Shown here one piece after another: positions 38,889 through 48,253 of a stretch of 64,000 nucleotides of DNA. The translations under genes and the position numbers were made by a program. The notes under the pieces are model-generated. The model had not been told where the DNA came from, made no database searches, and saw only the letters and a program-made list of their open reading frames with translations. Position 1 is the first letter of the stretch. Each line of letters begins with the position of its first letter. The DNA comes from Oligoflexales bacterium (GTDB taxonomy: Bacteria; Bdellovibrionota_B; Oligoflexia; Oligoflexales; RGVZ01), in NCBI GenBank assembly GCA_947494335.1, contig CANLUT010000001.1:1248026-1312025 (forward strand), read 5' to 3'.

Positions 38889-39980
38889 ATGCGGCAAGTT
38901 CGAACAACTTGGTTATTAGCCATTACGGCCATCATCAATCTATTTTCCCATTCAAACATTTCTTACGCGCGAAGCTTGATCTCAGTAGCTGATATCGCAG
39001 AGCAATCCATACCAGGTGTTGTTAACATTCGGACTACGCAGTATGTCCCAAACAAGGATCCCGCTCTGGATCTCTATCAATTTTTTTTGAACGGAAGGCC
39101 GCCACAGAATCAGTCAACGCACGCCGTTGGTAGTGGTGTCATCATCAACAAGCAAGGACACGTTCTTACCAACGCACACGTTATTGAAAACGCCAGTGTC
39201 ATTGAAATATTGCTGGCAAAGAACAAGCAAAAACTTCGCGCCAAAGTGCTGGGCGTGGACCCAAAGACAGACCTAGCCCTGCTAAAAATGGACGGTAATG
39301 TCCCCGTGACGCCCCTTGATCTTGGCGATAGTGATGCCTTGCGCGTGGGTGATGCCGTAATCGCCATTGGAAATCCTTTTGGTTACTCCCACACAGTGAC
39401 CTCCGGAATTATCTCGGCCAAAGGACGAGTCATTGGAACAGGCCCCTACGACAACTTTTTGCAAACGGACGCCTCTATTCACCCCGGCAATAGCGGCGGC
39501 CCACTACTGGATATTCGCGGACGCGTGATCGGTATCAATACCGCTGTCAGCAGCGAGGGATCAGGAATTGGGTTTGCCATTCCCATCAACATTGCAAAAC
39601 AAATCTCGAAGGACCTTGTAGCCTATGGAAAGCCAAAGCGCCCCTGGCTTGGTATGGTCGGAAAAAATATATTATCTGCGGACGAAATCGAATCAGGTCG
39701 AGCTGGTGATGGAGGCGTCCACGGCATCATCGTCTCAAATCTTGTGGTTGATGCACCAGCTCACCGCGCAGGCCTCAGAATTGGCGATATCGTACTCAAT
39801 GCAGACGACAGAAAGATTACTGACCTCAACCAATTCCAAAGACTACTAGGCACCAAGCAACCCAACGGCAAGGTAAAGCTAAAGATTTACCGCCGTGGTA
39901 AAGGCTACCTGCATGCCACCGTCGCCCTGGAAGAAACCCCGAAGGCAGATGAGCTACCACAGGAGCGAGATTTATTTTAA
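38889..39980 (+). CDS. HtrA/DegP-type periplasmic serine protease with one PDZ domain
   Basis: 363 residues. ATG 38889 gives a signal peptide ending near S-Y-A-R; a longer frame to 38850 is possible. The trypsin-like triad is H97 (TNAHV), D128 (TDLALLK) and S202 (GNSGGP). A single PDZ domain covers about residues 255-345, with HRAGLRIGDIVL. One PDZ makes it DegS- or DegQ-short-like. It probably degrades misfolded periplasmic proteins or senses envelope stress; which of these cannot be told from sequence. Confidence 0.93.
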   Translation: MRQVRTTWLLAITAIINLFSHSNISYARSLISVADIAEQSIPGVVNIRTTQYVPNKDPALDLYQFFLNGRPPQNQSTHAVGSGVIINKQGHVLTNAHVIENASVIEILLAKNKQKLRAKVLGVDPKTDLALLKMDGNVPVTPLDLGDSDALRVGDAVIAIGNPFGYSHTVTSGIISAKGRVIGTGPYDNFLQTDASIHPGNSGGPLLDIRGRVIGINTAVSSEGSGIGFAIPINIAKQISKDLVAYGKPKRPWLGMVGKNILSADEIESGRAGDGGVHGIIVSNLVVDAPAHRAGLRIGDIVLNADDRKITDLNQFQRLLGTKQPNGKVKLKIYRRGKGYLHATVALEETPKADELPQERDLF

Positions 39981-40067
39981 CGAGCTGGATAAGCCAGTGC
40001 TTCACCCAAATTTTTGCGCTACACTCCGGCCTTACATAGATGTCTGCGGAGCAAAGAGTCATTTTTC

Positions 40068-41225
40068 ATGGAAAAACCTCGAGTCGATTTTTTGGTTCAA
40101 TGGCAGAGCCTTGTTGCTCCGCCCTATAGAACCATCTGGCGGCAGCTGCAAAATCACGCTGGCTGGCGCGTCACCATGATCGCACCAGAAAAATTTCGCG
40201 AAGGAGGCATGCAGGAACTCTTATGTGCGCCTAATGACCAGCGCAATCCTCCGTTGATCACACTGCCCGTAAAACGCTGGCACACGCAGGTCGTTTGGTT
40301 TCAAGGCCTATCCGCACAGCTAAGTAAGTGGCTAAAGACACCGGCTCAGAAAAAATTATTCCTGTGTTTTGCAGAACCCTATGCTGTCACAGCATTATTT
40401 GGCTGGCTCTCGTTGGTGATGGCACGCTTTTTCTCATTCAGCAGATCTTCGCGTCCATTGTTTTTACTGTTCGCATTTCAGAACATCTACAAACACTTTC
40501 CCTGGCCAATCCGCCTTGTTCAGTCGTTAATGTTTAGAGTCTGTGATGCTATTTTTGTACCGGGCGTAGAGCACGAGGATGTCTTGCGCAAGCACGGCTA
40601 TCGCGGGCGCTGCATTCGCTTTCCGATGTGGGTTGATGAGTCTTTATATTACTCTGCTTCAAAGTCTAATGACGCAAAAATCAGGATTGGCTACGCAGGA
40701 AGTTTTCTTCCAGAAAAAGGAATCACACAGGTTCTAGACGCTTTATTAAAGCATCCAGAAGCAATTCAAGATTGCGCATTCGACATTGCCGGCGGCGGCC
40801 AGCTGCGTGACGAAATTGTTCTAAAAGTTGATCAGCTTAAAAACGTGGGCGTTGATGCAAATTTTCTCGGCTCAGTCGCGATCGAAAAAATGCCTGATTT
40901 TTATCGCTCTCTTGATCTCCTTATTGTCCCGAGTTTGACGGCAAGCCACTGGAAGGAACAATTTGGCCGCGTCATCATTGAAGCGATGGCTTGTGGCTGT
41001 TTAGTCATTGGCTCTAACTCAGGAGAGATACCTTTCGTCATTGCCGATGAGCGGCGGATATTTCCCGAAGGAAACATGAAAGCCATGCTCACAGTTATGC
41101 AGCGGGCTTTGCTAGATATCAAAGGAGAGCGTCATTTAATTCGCGAGCAGGTGTCAGCAATAGCGAGCAAGAAATATGGTGACTACAATGTGGCATCAGC
41201 GTTGGCTGCAAGTCTTGAGACTTAA
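40068..41225 (+). CDS. Glycosyltransferase, GT4-like
   Basis: 385 residues from ATG 40068. The C-terminal half is a GT-B sugar-nucleotide domain: RIGYAGSFLPEKGITQVLDAL, DIAGGGQLRDEI and the donor-binding EQFGRVIIEAMACGCLVIGSNSGEIP (quoted in part) with its E-x7-E. This is typical of GT4 retaining glycosyltransferases acting on cell-surface polysaccharides or lipids. The N-terminal half is less conserved. Acceptor unknown. A terminator-like hairpin follows. Confidence 0.88.
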   Translation: MEKPRVDFLVQWQSLVAPPYRTIWRQLQNHAGWRVTMIAPEKFREGGMQELLCAPNDQRNPPLITLPVKRWHTQVVWFQGLSAQLSKWLKTPAQKKLFLCFAEPYAVTALFGWLSLVMARFFSFSRSSRPLFLLFAFQNIYKHFPWPIRLVQSLMFRVCDAIFVPGVEHEDVLRKHGYRGRCIRFPMWVDESLYYSASKSNDAKIRIGYAGSFLPEKGITQVLDALLKHPEAIQDCAFDIAGGGQLRDEIVLKVDQLKNVGVDANFLGSVAIEKMPDFYRSLDLLIVPSLTASHWKEQFGRVIIEAMACGCLVIGSNSGEIPFVIADERRIFPEGNMKAMLTVMQRALLDIKGERHLIREQVSAIASKKYGDYNVASALAASLET

Positions 41226-41235
41226 AGTAAATTTT

Positions 41236-41272
41236 AAGGGGCTACGATCCCGGATCAGGTGGCCCCTATTTC
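41236..41272. terminator. Hairpin terminator between convergent genes
   Basis: AGGGGC pairs with GCCCCT (6 bp) over a 19-base loop. A run of T lies on the plus side (TATTTCT) and of A/T on the other strand (TTAAAATTT), so it may stop transcription from both the glycosyltransferase gene and the lipoprotein gene. The stem is short. Confidence 0.45.
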
Positions 41273-41276
41273 TGAA

Positions 41277-42008
41277 TCATTTAAACATCTCAATTGCAGA
41301 GCCGTCTGCTTTGCGTAGGGTCATCGCATCCTGATCACTACATTCCCTACCTTTCTGACTAACCGATAAACTTCCCCAGGGGAAGTTCCAACAACCATCC
41401 GACCCCATTATACGTGAGCTAATTGCACTGAATGCCGGGGGGACTTGTCCCTTTGTTGAGCAGCGTGGCGCTGATCCTTGACCACTTGCCCCGTCACCAA
41501 AGTAGCAAACACTGGCAGGCACTAACTTATATTTGGCGACGTTGATTGCACGGCAAGTCAGTTGGCCATTTTTATTACCAATCAAAATTTCGTTAGCTCC
41601 ACAGCTTCCATTACGCTCTACTTCCGCTCCCTGCAAGATGTCGTTAGCTGGAAGCGGACAACACGCCATGGTACCGAAGGTGACCCTGCTGGTGGGATCG
41701 TCGATGCCAAACACGCCATAATTTTCTGGACAATTTTTGGCACCGGAAGCTCCCTCAAGAGTTTGCGCATTACACTTTTTAGGTACAAGTTGACCGGTTC
41801 CGCCACCATCACTAGTCAAGCCCGGTTGATTTGGCGGAGTTTCCCCACCAGTCGGAGGCACCCCAGTGGGAGGTGGGTCTTTTTTAGGTGGAACTTTTTT
41901 TGTGAAGTTGGAGCCCGAGTCGCCACTGAATTCCGAATTTGCACATGAATAAACTCCGGCAGACAAAAGACTTAAAGCAAGAAACATAATGTTAAATGAC
42001 GGCTTCAT
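41277..42008 (-). CDS. Lipoprotein of unknown function with Pro-rich linker
   Basis: 243 residues from ATG 42008 (GGAGGA upstream), with signal ending V-Y-S-Cys. The mature N-terminus CANSEFSGDSGSNFTKK belongs to the recurring pattern described in findings. A Pro/Gly/Thr-rich linker (KKDPPPTGVPPTGGETPP) precedes a C-terminal region with about eight cysteines (CNAQTLEGASGAKNC, MACCPLP, NGSCGANE, VCYFGD...). No family recognised, but the cysteine-rich domain could be a disulfide-bonded surface module. Confidence 0.7.
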   Translation of the reverse strand: MKPSFNIMFLALSLLSAGVYSCANSEFSGDSGSNFTKKVPPKKDPPPTGVPPTGGETPPNQPGLTSDGGGTGQLVPKKCNAQTLEGASGAKNCPENYGVFGIDDPTSRVTFGTMACCPLPANDILQGAEVERNGSCGANEILIGNKNGQLTCRAINVAKYKLVPASVCYFGDGASGQGSAPRCSTKGQVPPAFSAISSRIMGSDGCWNFPWGSLSVSQKGRECSDQDAMTLRKADGSAIEMFK

Positions 42009-42270
42009 ACGGCGTCCTCCAACAAAACGTATCGGCAGCTACCAAGGCGTACTTGAAGAAATGTGAGGAATCCCGAATTTTCCATTAATTTTAGAAGCTT
42101 GTGAACGTATTCTGGCGCTCTTTAGCAATCAAAAGCTATCAAGTGCTTTTTTCAAGGCTGAAAACTGACGCACGCAACCAATGCCGCTTGCGCCCCCGGC
42201 GTGCGAAAGCGCTCCGGCAACCACGCTGCCGCCACTTGCGCATCCTCAACCACCCTAGACTCACTGTAAG

Positions 42271-43038
42271 TCATGAGAACGGCATCTCGACAAACGATGT
42301 CTTTGACCCGAAGAAACCAGCCCAATCCGGCCAACTAAGACCTGAGCGATTTGTCCCATCGATGGATACCGCGGCAAGTAAGGAAAACCATTTGTAGCGC
42401 GCGTAAAGCCAGACTTGGACTGCCATCATTTCAGGGTCTGGGTGCTGAAATAGCGGGTTTGCCAGAAGGCGTCCCTTGCGACGAAAGCGTGCCCGATTAG
42501 TTACTCCGTTATAGCGCGGACTACTGAAGTACCATGATCGTTGCATATTCGTGTCTTGCCCCCAAGCCGCTAGGGAGCCACGCCAGCTGTCATAAACAAT
42601 TTGAGCGTAGGCCGACTTTCTTGCTGACGCCGGTGCTGATGTTCCGCCATTTCTAAACATCGTCGGCAGACGGGCGTTGTCTAAATCCGCAGCTATTCCT
42701 AGTTTACCATCGCATGTTTGGATAATAAAATTCGTCATACCTTCTGGTGATAGATTGTAATCAGCTAGTAGTTGTTGGTGTGTAGCTATGGTCATCCCCA
42801 AAATCCTGGATGAGGCGTTTCCTGAACCAAAATAACTGGGACACATCGGAATATCATAGCCACCATCTGAAACCAGAGAGCCAGGATTTGAAAAATTGAG
42901 AATCCTCCCTGTGAGGGCATCTTTCTGGAATTGGTTATTTTGAAAATGTGCCAGTTTAATCCACAAGTCATTTTGCCCGCAGACCACTTGAGCAAACCAT
43001 TTTTTGCCGATGGGATGTACTCTCACTAACCTGATCAT
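42271..43038 (-). CDS. Protein of unknown function, possibly with a lost N-terminus
   Basis: 255 residues if started at ATG 43038; TTG 43047 also opens the frame, and an in-frame stop lies further upstream. There is no ribosome site of its own. The chain has four cysteines and many aromatic residues (WYFSSPRYNGV, VWLYARYKWFSLLAAV), the look of a secreted or enzyme domain, but no signal peptide. Its start overlaps the stop of a 47-codon ORF at 43035-43178 (ATGA), so it is either translationally coupled to that ORF or is the downstream part of a gene broken by a frameshift. Family unknown. Confidence 0.5.
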   Translation of the reverse strand: MIRLVRVHPIGKKWFAQVVCGQNDLWIKLAHFQNNQFQKDALTGRILNFSNPGSLVSDGGYDIPMCPSYFGSGNASSRILGMTIATHQQLLADYNLSPEGMTNFIIQTCDGKLGIAADLDNARLPTMFRNGGTSAPASARKSAYAQIVYDSWRGSLAAWGQDTNMQRSWYFSSPRYNGVTNRARFRRKGRLLANPLFQHPDPEMMAVQVWLYARYKWFSLLAAVSIDGTNRSGLSWPDWAGFFGSKTSFVEMPFS

Positions 43039-43178
43039 CGTCGACAATGAATATTTTCTTGGGGTTCACCGGGGCTCATCTCCCCTATGAATATCCCTAT
43101 TATCGCATATCTTGGGGCTAGCCCTTCAAAAATCACTTCTGCAAAAAAATCAGACCTTCCATTGATTGCAACTTTCAT
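43035..43178 (-). CDS. Possible 47-codon upstream ORF
   Basis: ATG 43178 follows AAGGGTTGGAG, a good ribosome site. The 47-residue product (start MKVAINGRSDFF) has no clear feature. Its TGA overlaps the ATG at 43038 of the next gene as ATGA, the usual geometry of translational coupling. It is short enough to be chance, so I hold it loosely. Confidence 0.3.
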   Translation of the reverse strand: MKVAINGRSDFFAEVIFEGLAPRYAIIGIFIGEMSPGEPQENIHCRR

Positions 43179-43351
43179 CTCCAACCCTTTGCAATAACAG
43201 ACCATCTAAATTAAATTGATCCTATGCAAATGACGCCCCCAAAAGCCCACCTGTCGCGTAACCCGCCATATTCCCCTTAGATTTCGAGTGCTTTTTCTTA
43301 GTTGTAAAGAAAAAAATTTATTTTCCGATATCTCCTCAGGAGGCACAGGGA

Positions 43352-45067
43352 ATGAACATGCGTATCGCCACTTTCGTTTTTATCGCACTGAGCATTCTTT
43401 CATGCGGCCGCTCGACGGATCTACAACCCGCTTCGCGACTTTTATCGTCACCAATAGATAAGAATGGGAATCACTCTGATAACAAGAAATCTGAGCTGAA
43501 TTTTATTTCGACTAATTTAACAATTGGTGCTGAAGGTGCTGCTCTACCTGGGGACGCGCTTCATGTCGAACTTGATCTCAAGGTGGAAGGCTCCGACACT
43601 GGCTTTGAAAATTCACCTTATTTTTTGATCCACAACCAAGCTGGACAGACCTTAATTTCCGCCGTCGATCTCAAATCGCTGGTCAAAGGTAGACGACTGA
43701 CGATTTCACCTGGGACGAACGATAACGAGAAAGTTGTAACTCCTGACGACACATCCTTATCTCTTTCACTGATAAACAGCGGGCCTTCAAACTTTACAGT
43801 GACCGTATATGCCGTGAAATTATATGCGATTCGCCAGGGTAAACGTGTGGACATAAATTTACCCCCGCTCGCAAAGTGGTCGATGCCAGAAGGCACTGGG
43901 CTCCAAATGGATCCAGACATGGGATATATCTTGCACGGTAAAGATACTCCATCTACCACTCCATCTACCACTCCATCTACCACTTCATCTACCACTTCAT
44001 CTACCACTCCATCTACCACTCCATCTACCACTCCATCTACCACTTCATCTACCACTTCATCTACCACTTCATCTACCACTTCATCTACCACTTCATCTAC
44101 CACTTCATCTACCACTCCATCTACCACTTCATCTACCACTTCATCTACCACTTCATCTACCACTTCATCTACCACTTCATCTACCACTTCATCTACCACT
44201 TCATCTACCACTTCATCTACCACTTCATCTACCGCTCCATCTGGCAATGCTTTGCCAGAATGTGGAAGCATAGGAAATAGTTGTTATGACAATGCATCCG
44301 CTATGGCAGCTGGGCACGCTCGCTTAAAAGATGGTGCAAAGATATCGCTAGTGGCGACCGTCAGTGGATTTAAAGTCTGGAAGGATGATTCTAGCGACAA
44401 AATTATTAAGGCTTCCGGACTTTATTCCACGGCAGGAGACTGGCAGAGAAAATTAAAAAAATACGGTTCAGACTATGACGACTATTTCTTAGGTTACAAT
44501 TCCCTCGCTGGAAGGGCTTGCCCAGAAATGATCTTTCCGGCTGATTGGTCGACAGTGACAGAAAGCAAAGAAGACAAGTGCTTATACTACGATCGCGGGA
44601 CGCGCGGCGTTCGCCTCGGTCTAGACATGCCGAGATTTAAAAACGTTGGCGTTGATAAAGTCGACTTTATGTGGATTTGGGGCTCCCCCTGGGGAGATTT
44701 TTGTCAGTTCAGATGTAGGACGCCTTTGTACTTTCAGGGCAATATCAAGACTTGCAATGTCAAAGGCATGAGGCTACCGACGATATATGAGGCCGAGGTG
44801 CAACTAGATTACGCTCCGTTCTCAAAAAAATATGGTTTACCTAAGAGGCCAGGTTACGTGGATCAATGGTTAACGCAGGGCGGGGCCACATATCCGGCTC
44901 CAGGCAAGGGCGTCCCTGCGGTACCAGGAGGTGGCTATACTTATACCGCAAGCGGTGTGTGGCAGCCTACATTCGCCTCCCAGTACTTTGTGTACGATAA
45001 TCAAAGACGTCCAGAAAAGTCCTCTTTTGATACTTTGCAGAACGTGCGCTGCGTCTTGCCACCTTAA
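43352..45067 (+). CDS. Lipoprotein with Pro/Ser-Thr-Thr tandem repeat stalk and C-terminal globular domain
   Basis: 571 residues from ATG 43352 (AGGAGG upstream), signal ending I-L-S-Cys. Residues 40-198 form a beta domain. Residues 200-295 are 24 tandem copies of the four-residue unit P/S-S-T-T, a mucin-like stalk. The last ~265 residues are Cys-containing and resemble formylglycine-generating-enzyme or DUF1566-type folds: CNVKGMRLPTIYEAE, then YTYTASGVW and RCVLPP near the end. Such folds often bind ligands at the cell surface. The repeat could be glycosylated and act as a spacer. Assignment of the C-domain is by motif resemblance only. Confidence 0.78.
   Translation: MNMRIATFVFIALSILSCGRSTDLQPASRLLSSPIDKNGNHSDNKKSELNFISTNLTIGAEGAALPGDALHVELDLKVEGSDTGFENSPYFLIHNQAGQTLISAVDLKSLVKGRRLTISPGTNDNEKVVTPDDTSLSLSLINSGPSNFTVTVYAVKLYAIRQGKRVDINLPPLAKWSMPEGTGLQMDPDMGYILHGKDTPSTTPSTTPSTTSSTTSSTTPSTTPSTTPSTTSSTTSSTTSSTTSSTTSSTTSSTTPSTTSSTTSSTTSSTTSSTTSSTTSSTTSSTTSSTTSSTAPSGNALPECGSIGNSCYDNASAMAAGHARLKDGAKISLVATVSGFKVWKDDSSDKIIKASGLYSTAGDWQRKLKKYGSDYDDYFLGYNSLAGRACPEMIFPADWSTVTESKEDKCLYYDRGTRGVRLGLDMPRFKNVGVDKVDFMWIWGSPWGDFCQFRCRTPLYFQGNIKTCNVKGMRLPTIYEAEVQLDYAPFSKKYGLPKRPGYVDQWLTQGGATYPAPGKGVPAVPGGGYTYTASGVWQPTFASQYFVYDNQRRPEKSSFDTLQNVRCVLPP
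43949..44236 (+). repeat. 24 x 12-bp tandem repeat within the lipoprotein gene
   Basis: Unit (C/T)CATCTACCACT, exactly 24 contiguous copies (288 bases), differing only at the first base apart from a last copy with ACCGCT. It encodes P/S-S-T-T. Because 12 is a multiple of three, slippage would change stalk length without breaking the frame. Confidence 0.95.
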
Positions 45068-45409
45068 GTTGACAAAAGGCTTACCCGAACGGTTTACCTC
45101 GACTTTATAAAGACCCTCAAGTGAGGTTATCAAATGACTCTCGTTAAGCTGCAAGCAACGATTGGAAAAAAATAACGCCGAAGACACCATGATCGAACAG
45201 CTCATGATTCGGTGACGATTAAGCTTTCCAGCCTGGCACCTATAGTCTTTTGCCTTGGTATTTTCAGGATAGTATCACACCTGCTGCTGAGGTCTGACAG
45301 GAAGACTGCAGGGCAGCATCGGAAACAACCCCTTTCTTTCTAACTCCACATCACAGAGTGAAGACCAAATCCGGCCAAATGAAATTGACTTACCGTTGTT
45401 ATCTCAACA
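45068..45409. other. Intergenic stretch between convergent genes
   Basis: 342 bases between two genes that end facing each other. I see no convincing ORF, RNA gene or strong terminator hairpin. Confidence 0.5.
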
Positions 45410-46552
45410 TTAAAAAAACAGCACAAAATTACCTGAAATCTGCTCGTACATCCACAAGCCCGCCAGTCCGGCTGTGATCGTAGAGCCACCGATTAAGAAT
45501 ACGAAATAGTAAAAATTGGTCCGGCGCAATGCAAACGCCAGAGGTAGAAAAAGACCTATAATCATGATCTGCGCCAATTCAACGCCGAGATTAAAGCCAA
45601 TAAGTGGTTTGGCTAATGACCATCCCGATAGACCCAGGTCATTGAGTACAGATGCATATCCGACGCCATGGATCAGACCGAAGCAAAAACCTACGAGCCA
45701 AAAATTATGACTGACGAGTGGACGCAAGTTGTTGATGGCGGTGAGCAGAATTGTCAGAGCCACCAAGACCTCTACCACCCTCAGCGGAGGCGGTGAAATG
45801 ACGGAAAAAGAGGTTAAACAAAGAGTGATCGTATGCGCGACCGTGAATGCAGTCACCACCTTCAAAGCCGACAAAACCACATCAGTCAATTTCTCCTGCG
45901 GATGATATCTTTTGCCACGACTGACGTACACCGCGGGAAGCACAAGAGCGACTAAAAACAACATATGGTCAATGCCGCGGAATATATGACTGATTCCCTC
46001 AGTAATGAATTGAGTGATTTTAGTCGATGCGTTTCTCGAGGCAAGGTCATACTCAAAGGTCTGACTTGATTTGGAAAAGACCGCGGACTCCGTCTTGTCG
46101 CGAAAAAAAATACTGAGCAACCCTCGATGCTGCGCGTCTTCGTCAAACATGCCAGAGTAACGAACCAATAGCTTTGAGATCGGCTTTGCGTCACATGAGG
46201 TTTCAAAAATTACACTCGCGAATGCGCCTCCAGATAACTCGCTGACTTGCAGGTCAATCGGCATGATCGCGCAGGCTTCGTCTCCGTTACGTAGCTCAAG
46301 ATGTCCGACTAAGTACGAGAAAATTTCAGACTGGTGAGCCGTTAACTCCCCCCAGGTGATTTTTCCATCTTGGTTTTGGTCCAAGCCGATGATCACCTCA
46401 AGATCCTGCAACGCAACGTCATATTGTCCTGATAAGGCCTGCCCTTCGATATCGAGCGCAATAAAGCCGTCACTGGTAGTGTGGGCTAATACTGCTGTAG
46501 AAGTGAGGACTGAGCACAGTGAAAGGACCAAAAAAACTAAAAACTCTTTCAT
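45410..46552 (-). CDS. HupE/UreJ-like membrane protein with EF-hand-like N-terminus
   Basis: 380 residues. The N-terminal half is a periplasmic domain after a signal segment; it contains an EF-hand-like loop D58-Q-N60-Q-D62-G-K-I-T-W-G-E69. The C-terminal half has about six to seven membrane helices of the HupE/UreJ type: GISHIFRGIDHMLFLVAL, TAFTVAHTITL, FGLIHGVGYA. HupE/UreJ proteins are linked to nickel or other metal permease functions; this larger 'HupE/UreJ_2' class is less well understood. It starts five bases after the TPR gene stop, so the two are co-transcribed. Confidence 0.85.
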   Translation of the reverse strand: MKEFLVFLVLSLCSVLTSTAVLAHTTSDGFIALDIEGQALSGQYDVALQDLEVIIGLDQNQDGKITWGELTAHQSEIFSYLVGHLELRNGDEACAIMPIDLQVSELSGGAFASVIFETSCDAKPISKLLVRYSGMFDEDAQHRGLLSIFFRDKTESAVFSKSSQTFEYDLASRNASTKITQFITEGISHIFRGIDHMLFLVALVLPAVYVSRGKRYHPQEKLTDVVLSALKVVTAFTVAHTITLCLTSFSVISPPPLRVVEVLVALTILLTAINNLRPLVSHNFWLVGFCFGLIHGVGYASVLNDLGLSGWSLAKPLIGFNLGVELAQIMIIGLFLPLAFALRRTNFYYFVFLIGGSTITAGLAGLWMYEQISGNFVLFF

Positions 46553-46557
46553 TATTT

Positions 46558-47814
46558 TTATACACCCTGCATTTTGTTTTTAAGCCATACAAACCGGCCG
46601 TGCAAATATCCTGTGGACTTCATCCAATCAAGGGCGGGCTTGGCAGCCTTGAAATCTTTAGCGGCGTATGCAGACTCAAGAAGCAATCTGGCGTCAATGG
46701 GTTCACGTTGAGTGCGGAAATTCTGCTCCGCAGCAACTAAAGCCTCTTGTGGACTATCTTTTAAGTAAAGGAAAAAATACGCAGCTTCTCTTAGATGGAT
46801 ATTTGAGTCCCGACGACTCTCGGATTCTCGGTCGAGTTCAATCAAGTGCATGAGCTCGCTGAATCTTAATGAATCTAGCTGACGCATAGCCCTGGCACAG
46901 CGCAAGACCGCACCTTGAATTTTTTCAAATGGACAGGCGATTTGACTAGCCTCAGTATATCGCCCTGCGTCTAGATGCAAGTCACTCAGATTAATCGCCG
47001 TAAAACGATCCTGAGGATCCCCTGCATAAAGACTCATTAATTCCGACTGACCTGCTTGAAGATCGTTCAATTGAAGCGACATGTCTGACGTCACAGTCTT
47101 GATATACTTATCAAGCTCTGAAATCTTAGTAGAATTTTTCTGACCCGCGCTTTGCTGCGAGGACGCCGGGACGGAGTACATCGTTTTCATGATGGTGAGA
47201 CTGGCTTGAGCCTCACCCAGCATAGACCTCGCCGCGAGTTCGCAAACCGCCCTCACCACCCGCGTCTCATCATTGCTGCGCTGCGGTAGTGCCTGACATG
47301 ATTCCCGTGCATCGGTGTAGCGGCCTAGGACCATAAAAATGGTCGCTTCCATGATCCTTGCGTTACCATCTTCGGGCGTCGCTTTTAAGTAAGCACCCAG
47401 ATCCTGCAACGCTAGTTCAAATTGATGGTTAAACTGGTAAATATCAGCCCTTCGCAGTAGCACAGCCGTAGGCGGCGATTTTTGCGACCACCAAGGCGAT
47501 AATGCCGCCTCAGCTTCGCCGTAAAATCGAGGTGCACCGGATAAGCGACCCAATTTCAAAAGTTCATCCGTTAGGGCTAAAACAGCTCGGATGTCGCTAG
47601 GATCTTTGCGCCGCTCAGCTCGAAGTTTTCGTAAATGCGCGGGAACTCTGGGATCCTCGCTGGACGCAGGAAGCGTTGCGATAATCTGGTCAGAAGATTG
47701 CGGCTTAAACGTAACCGCCAATAAGCTAGACAAGGGCGCAAGAAACAGTGCGCTCGCAATCACTAGTCGAGATAGTAAGATTGATACATCCAAAACTGCA
47801 CCTCGGAGCATCAT
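46558..47814 (-). CDS. Exported TPR protein
   Basis: About 410-418 residues. The N-terminus is a signal or anchor (VIASALFLAPLSSLLA). The rest is tetratricopeptide-like helix pairs, for example FELALQDLGAYLKATPEDGNARIMEATIFMVLGRYTDARE (shown in parts) and INLSDLHLDAGRYTEASQ. ATG 47814 has no ribosome site; TTG eight codons downstream sits six bases after GAGGTG and may be the true start. It is directly upstream of the HupE-like gene. TPR-HupE-DUF4331 neighbourhoods occur in other bacteria, so a joint function is likely. Confidence 0.78.
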   Translation of the reverse strand: MMLRGAVLDVSILLSRLVIASALFLAPLSSLLAVTFKPQSSDQIIATLPASSEDPRVPAHLRKLRAERRKDPSDIRAVLALTDELLKLGRLSGAPRFYGEAEAALSPWWSQKSPPTAVLLRRADIYQFNHQFELALQDLGAYLKATPEDGNARIMEATIFMVLGRYTDARESCQALPQRSNDETRVVRAVCELAARSMLGEAQASLTIMKTMYSVPASSQQSAGQKNSTKISELDKYIKTVTSDMSLQLNDLQAGQSELMSLYAGDPQDRFTAINLSDLHLDAGRYTEASQIACPFEKIQGAVLRCARAMRQLDSLRFSELMHLIELDRESESRRDSNIHLREAAYFFLYLKDSPQEALVAAEQNFRTQREPIDARLLLESAYAAKDFKAAKPALDWMKSTGYLHGRFVWLKNKMQGV

Positions 47815-47877
47815 TTGTGGTAGCCTATCTATAAGTTTCGAGTCCCAAATTATTTACATTTTTTTTGGAGGTTGCAA

Positions 47878-48171
47878 ATGAAAATAAACTTTATTGCTGT
47901 AATCGTAGCGTTCATTGGATACGCATCACCATCTTTTGCCCATAAATCAAAAGATACCCATTCGCATTGCATTGTTGACGGCAAGGGCGTCAAGGTTTCC
48001 GGAAAGACCGATGCGGCGCGTAAAAAAGCCTGTGGCAAAATTGCAGGCTCTGCATGGGATGAGCAAAACCCAAAGCCAATTGAAACATCAGCGGCACCAT
48101 CAGCGGCACCGGCAGAGACTAAGTCCCCTGACGCGAGCCAGCCAGCGCCTGCTGCTGGCGAAACTAAATAA
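47878..48171 (+). CDS. Small His-rich secreted protein
   Basis: 97 residues. ATG 47878 lies seven bases after TTTGGAGG, better than the upstream TTG. A signal peptide ends at S-F-A; the mature start is HKSKDTHSHC, a cluster of His and Cys that could bind metal. A short basic domain with a second Cys (KKACGKIAG) and an Ala/Pro-rich tail follow. The YHHSH-type domain resembles small periplasmic proteins annotated as DUF3761/YdcA-like, which is only a resemblance. It is the only plus-strand gene in the HupE-DUF4331 block and has its own terminator. Confidence 0.65.
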   Translation: MKINFIAVIVAFIGYASPSFAHKSKDTHSHCIVDGKGVKVSGKTDAARKKACGKIAGSAWDEQNPKPIETSAAPSAAPAETKSPDASQPAPAAGETK

Positions 48172-48187
48172 AAATACCCGATAAATT

Positions 48188-48228
48188 TAAACCCCCGCAG
48201 TCGTTAAGAACTGCGGGGGTTTTTCTTT
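48188..48228 (+). terminator. Rho-independent terminator
   Basis: CCCCCGCAG pairs perfectly with CTGCGGGGG (9 bp plus A-T extensions) over a 10-base loop, followed by TTTTTCTTT. It lies 17 bases after the stop of the small His-rich gene. A weaker A-run on the other side could make it partly bidirectional. Confidence 0.93.
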
Positions 48229-48253
48229 GGTAACCAGAGCACAAAAACTAACT

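Noticed and set aside
43618-44271. A minus-strand ORF of 217 codons rich in V-V-D-E repeats
   Set aside because: It is antisense to the 12-bp repeat of the lipoprotein gene; the repetition alone keeps the frame open.
44870-45205. A minus-strand ORF of 111 codons at the 3' end of the stalk lipoprotein gene
   Set aside because: Mostly antisense to the coding region, no signal or domain.
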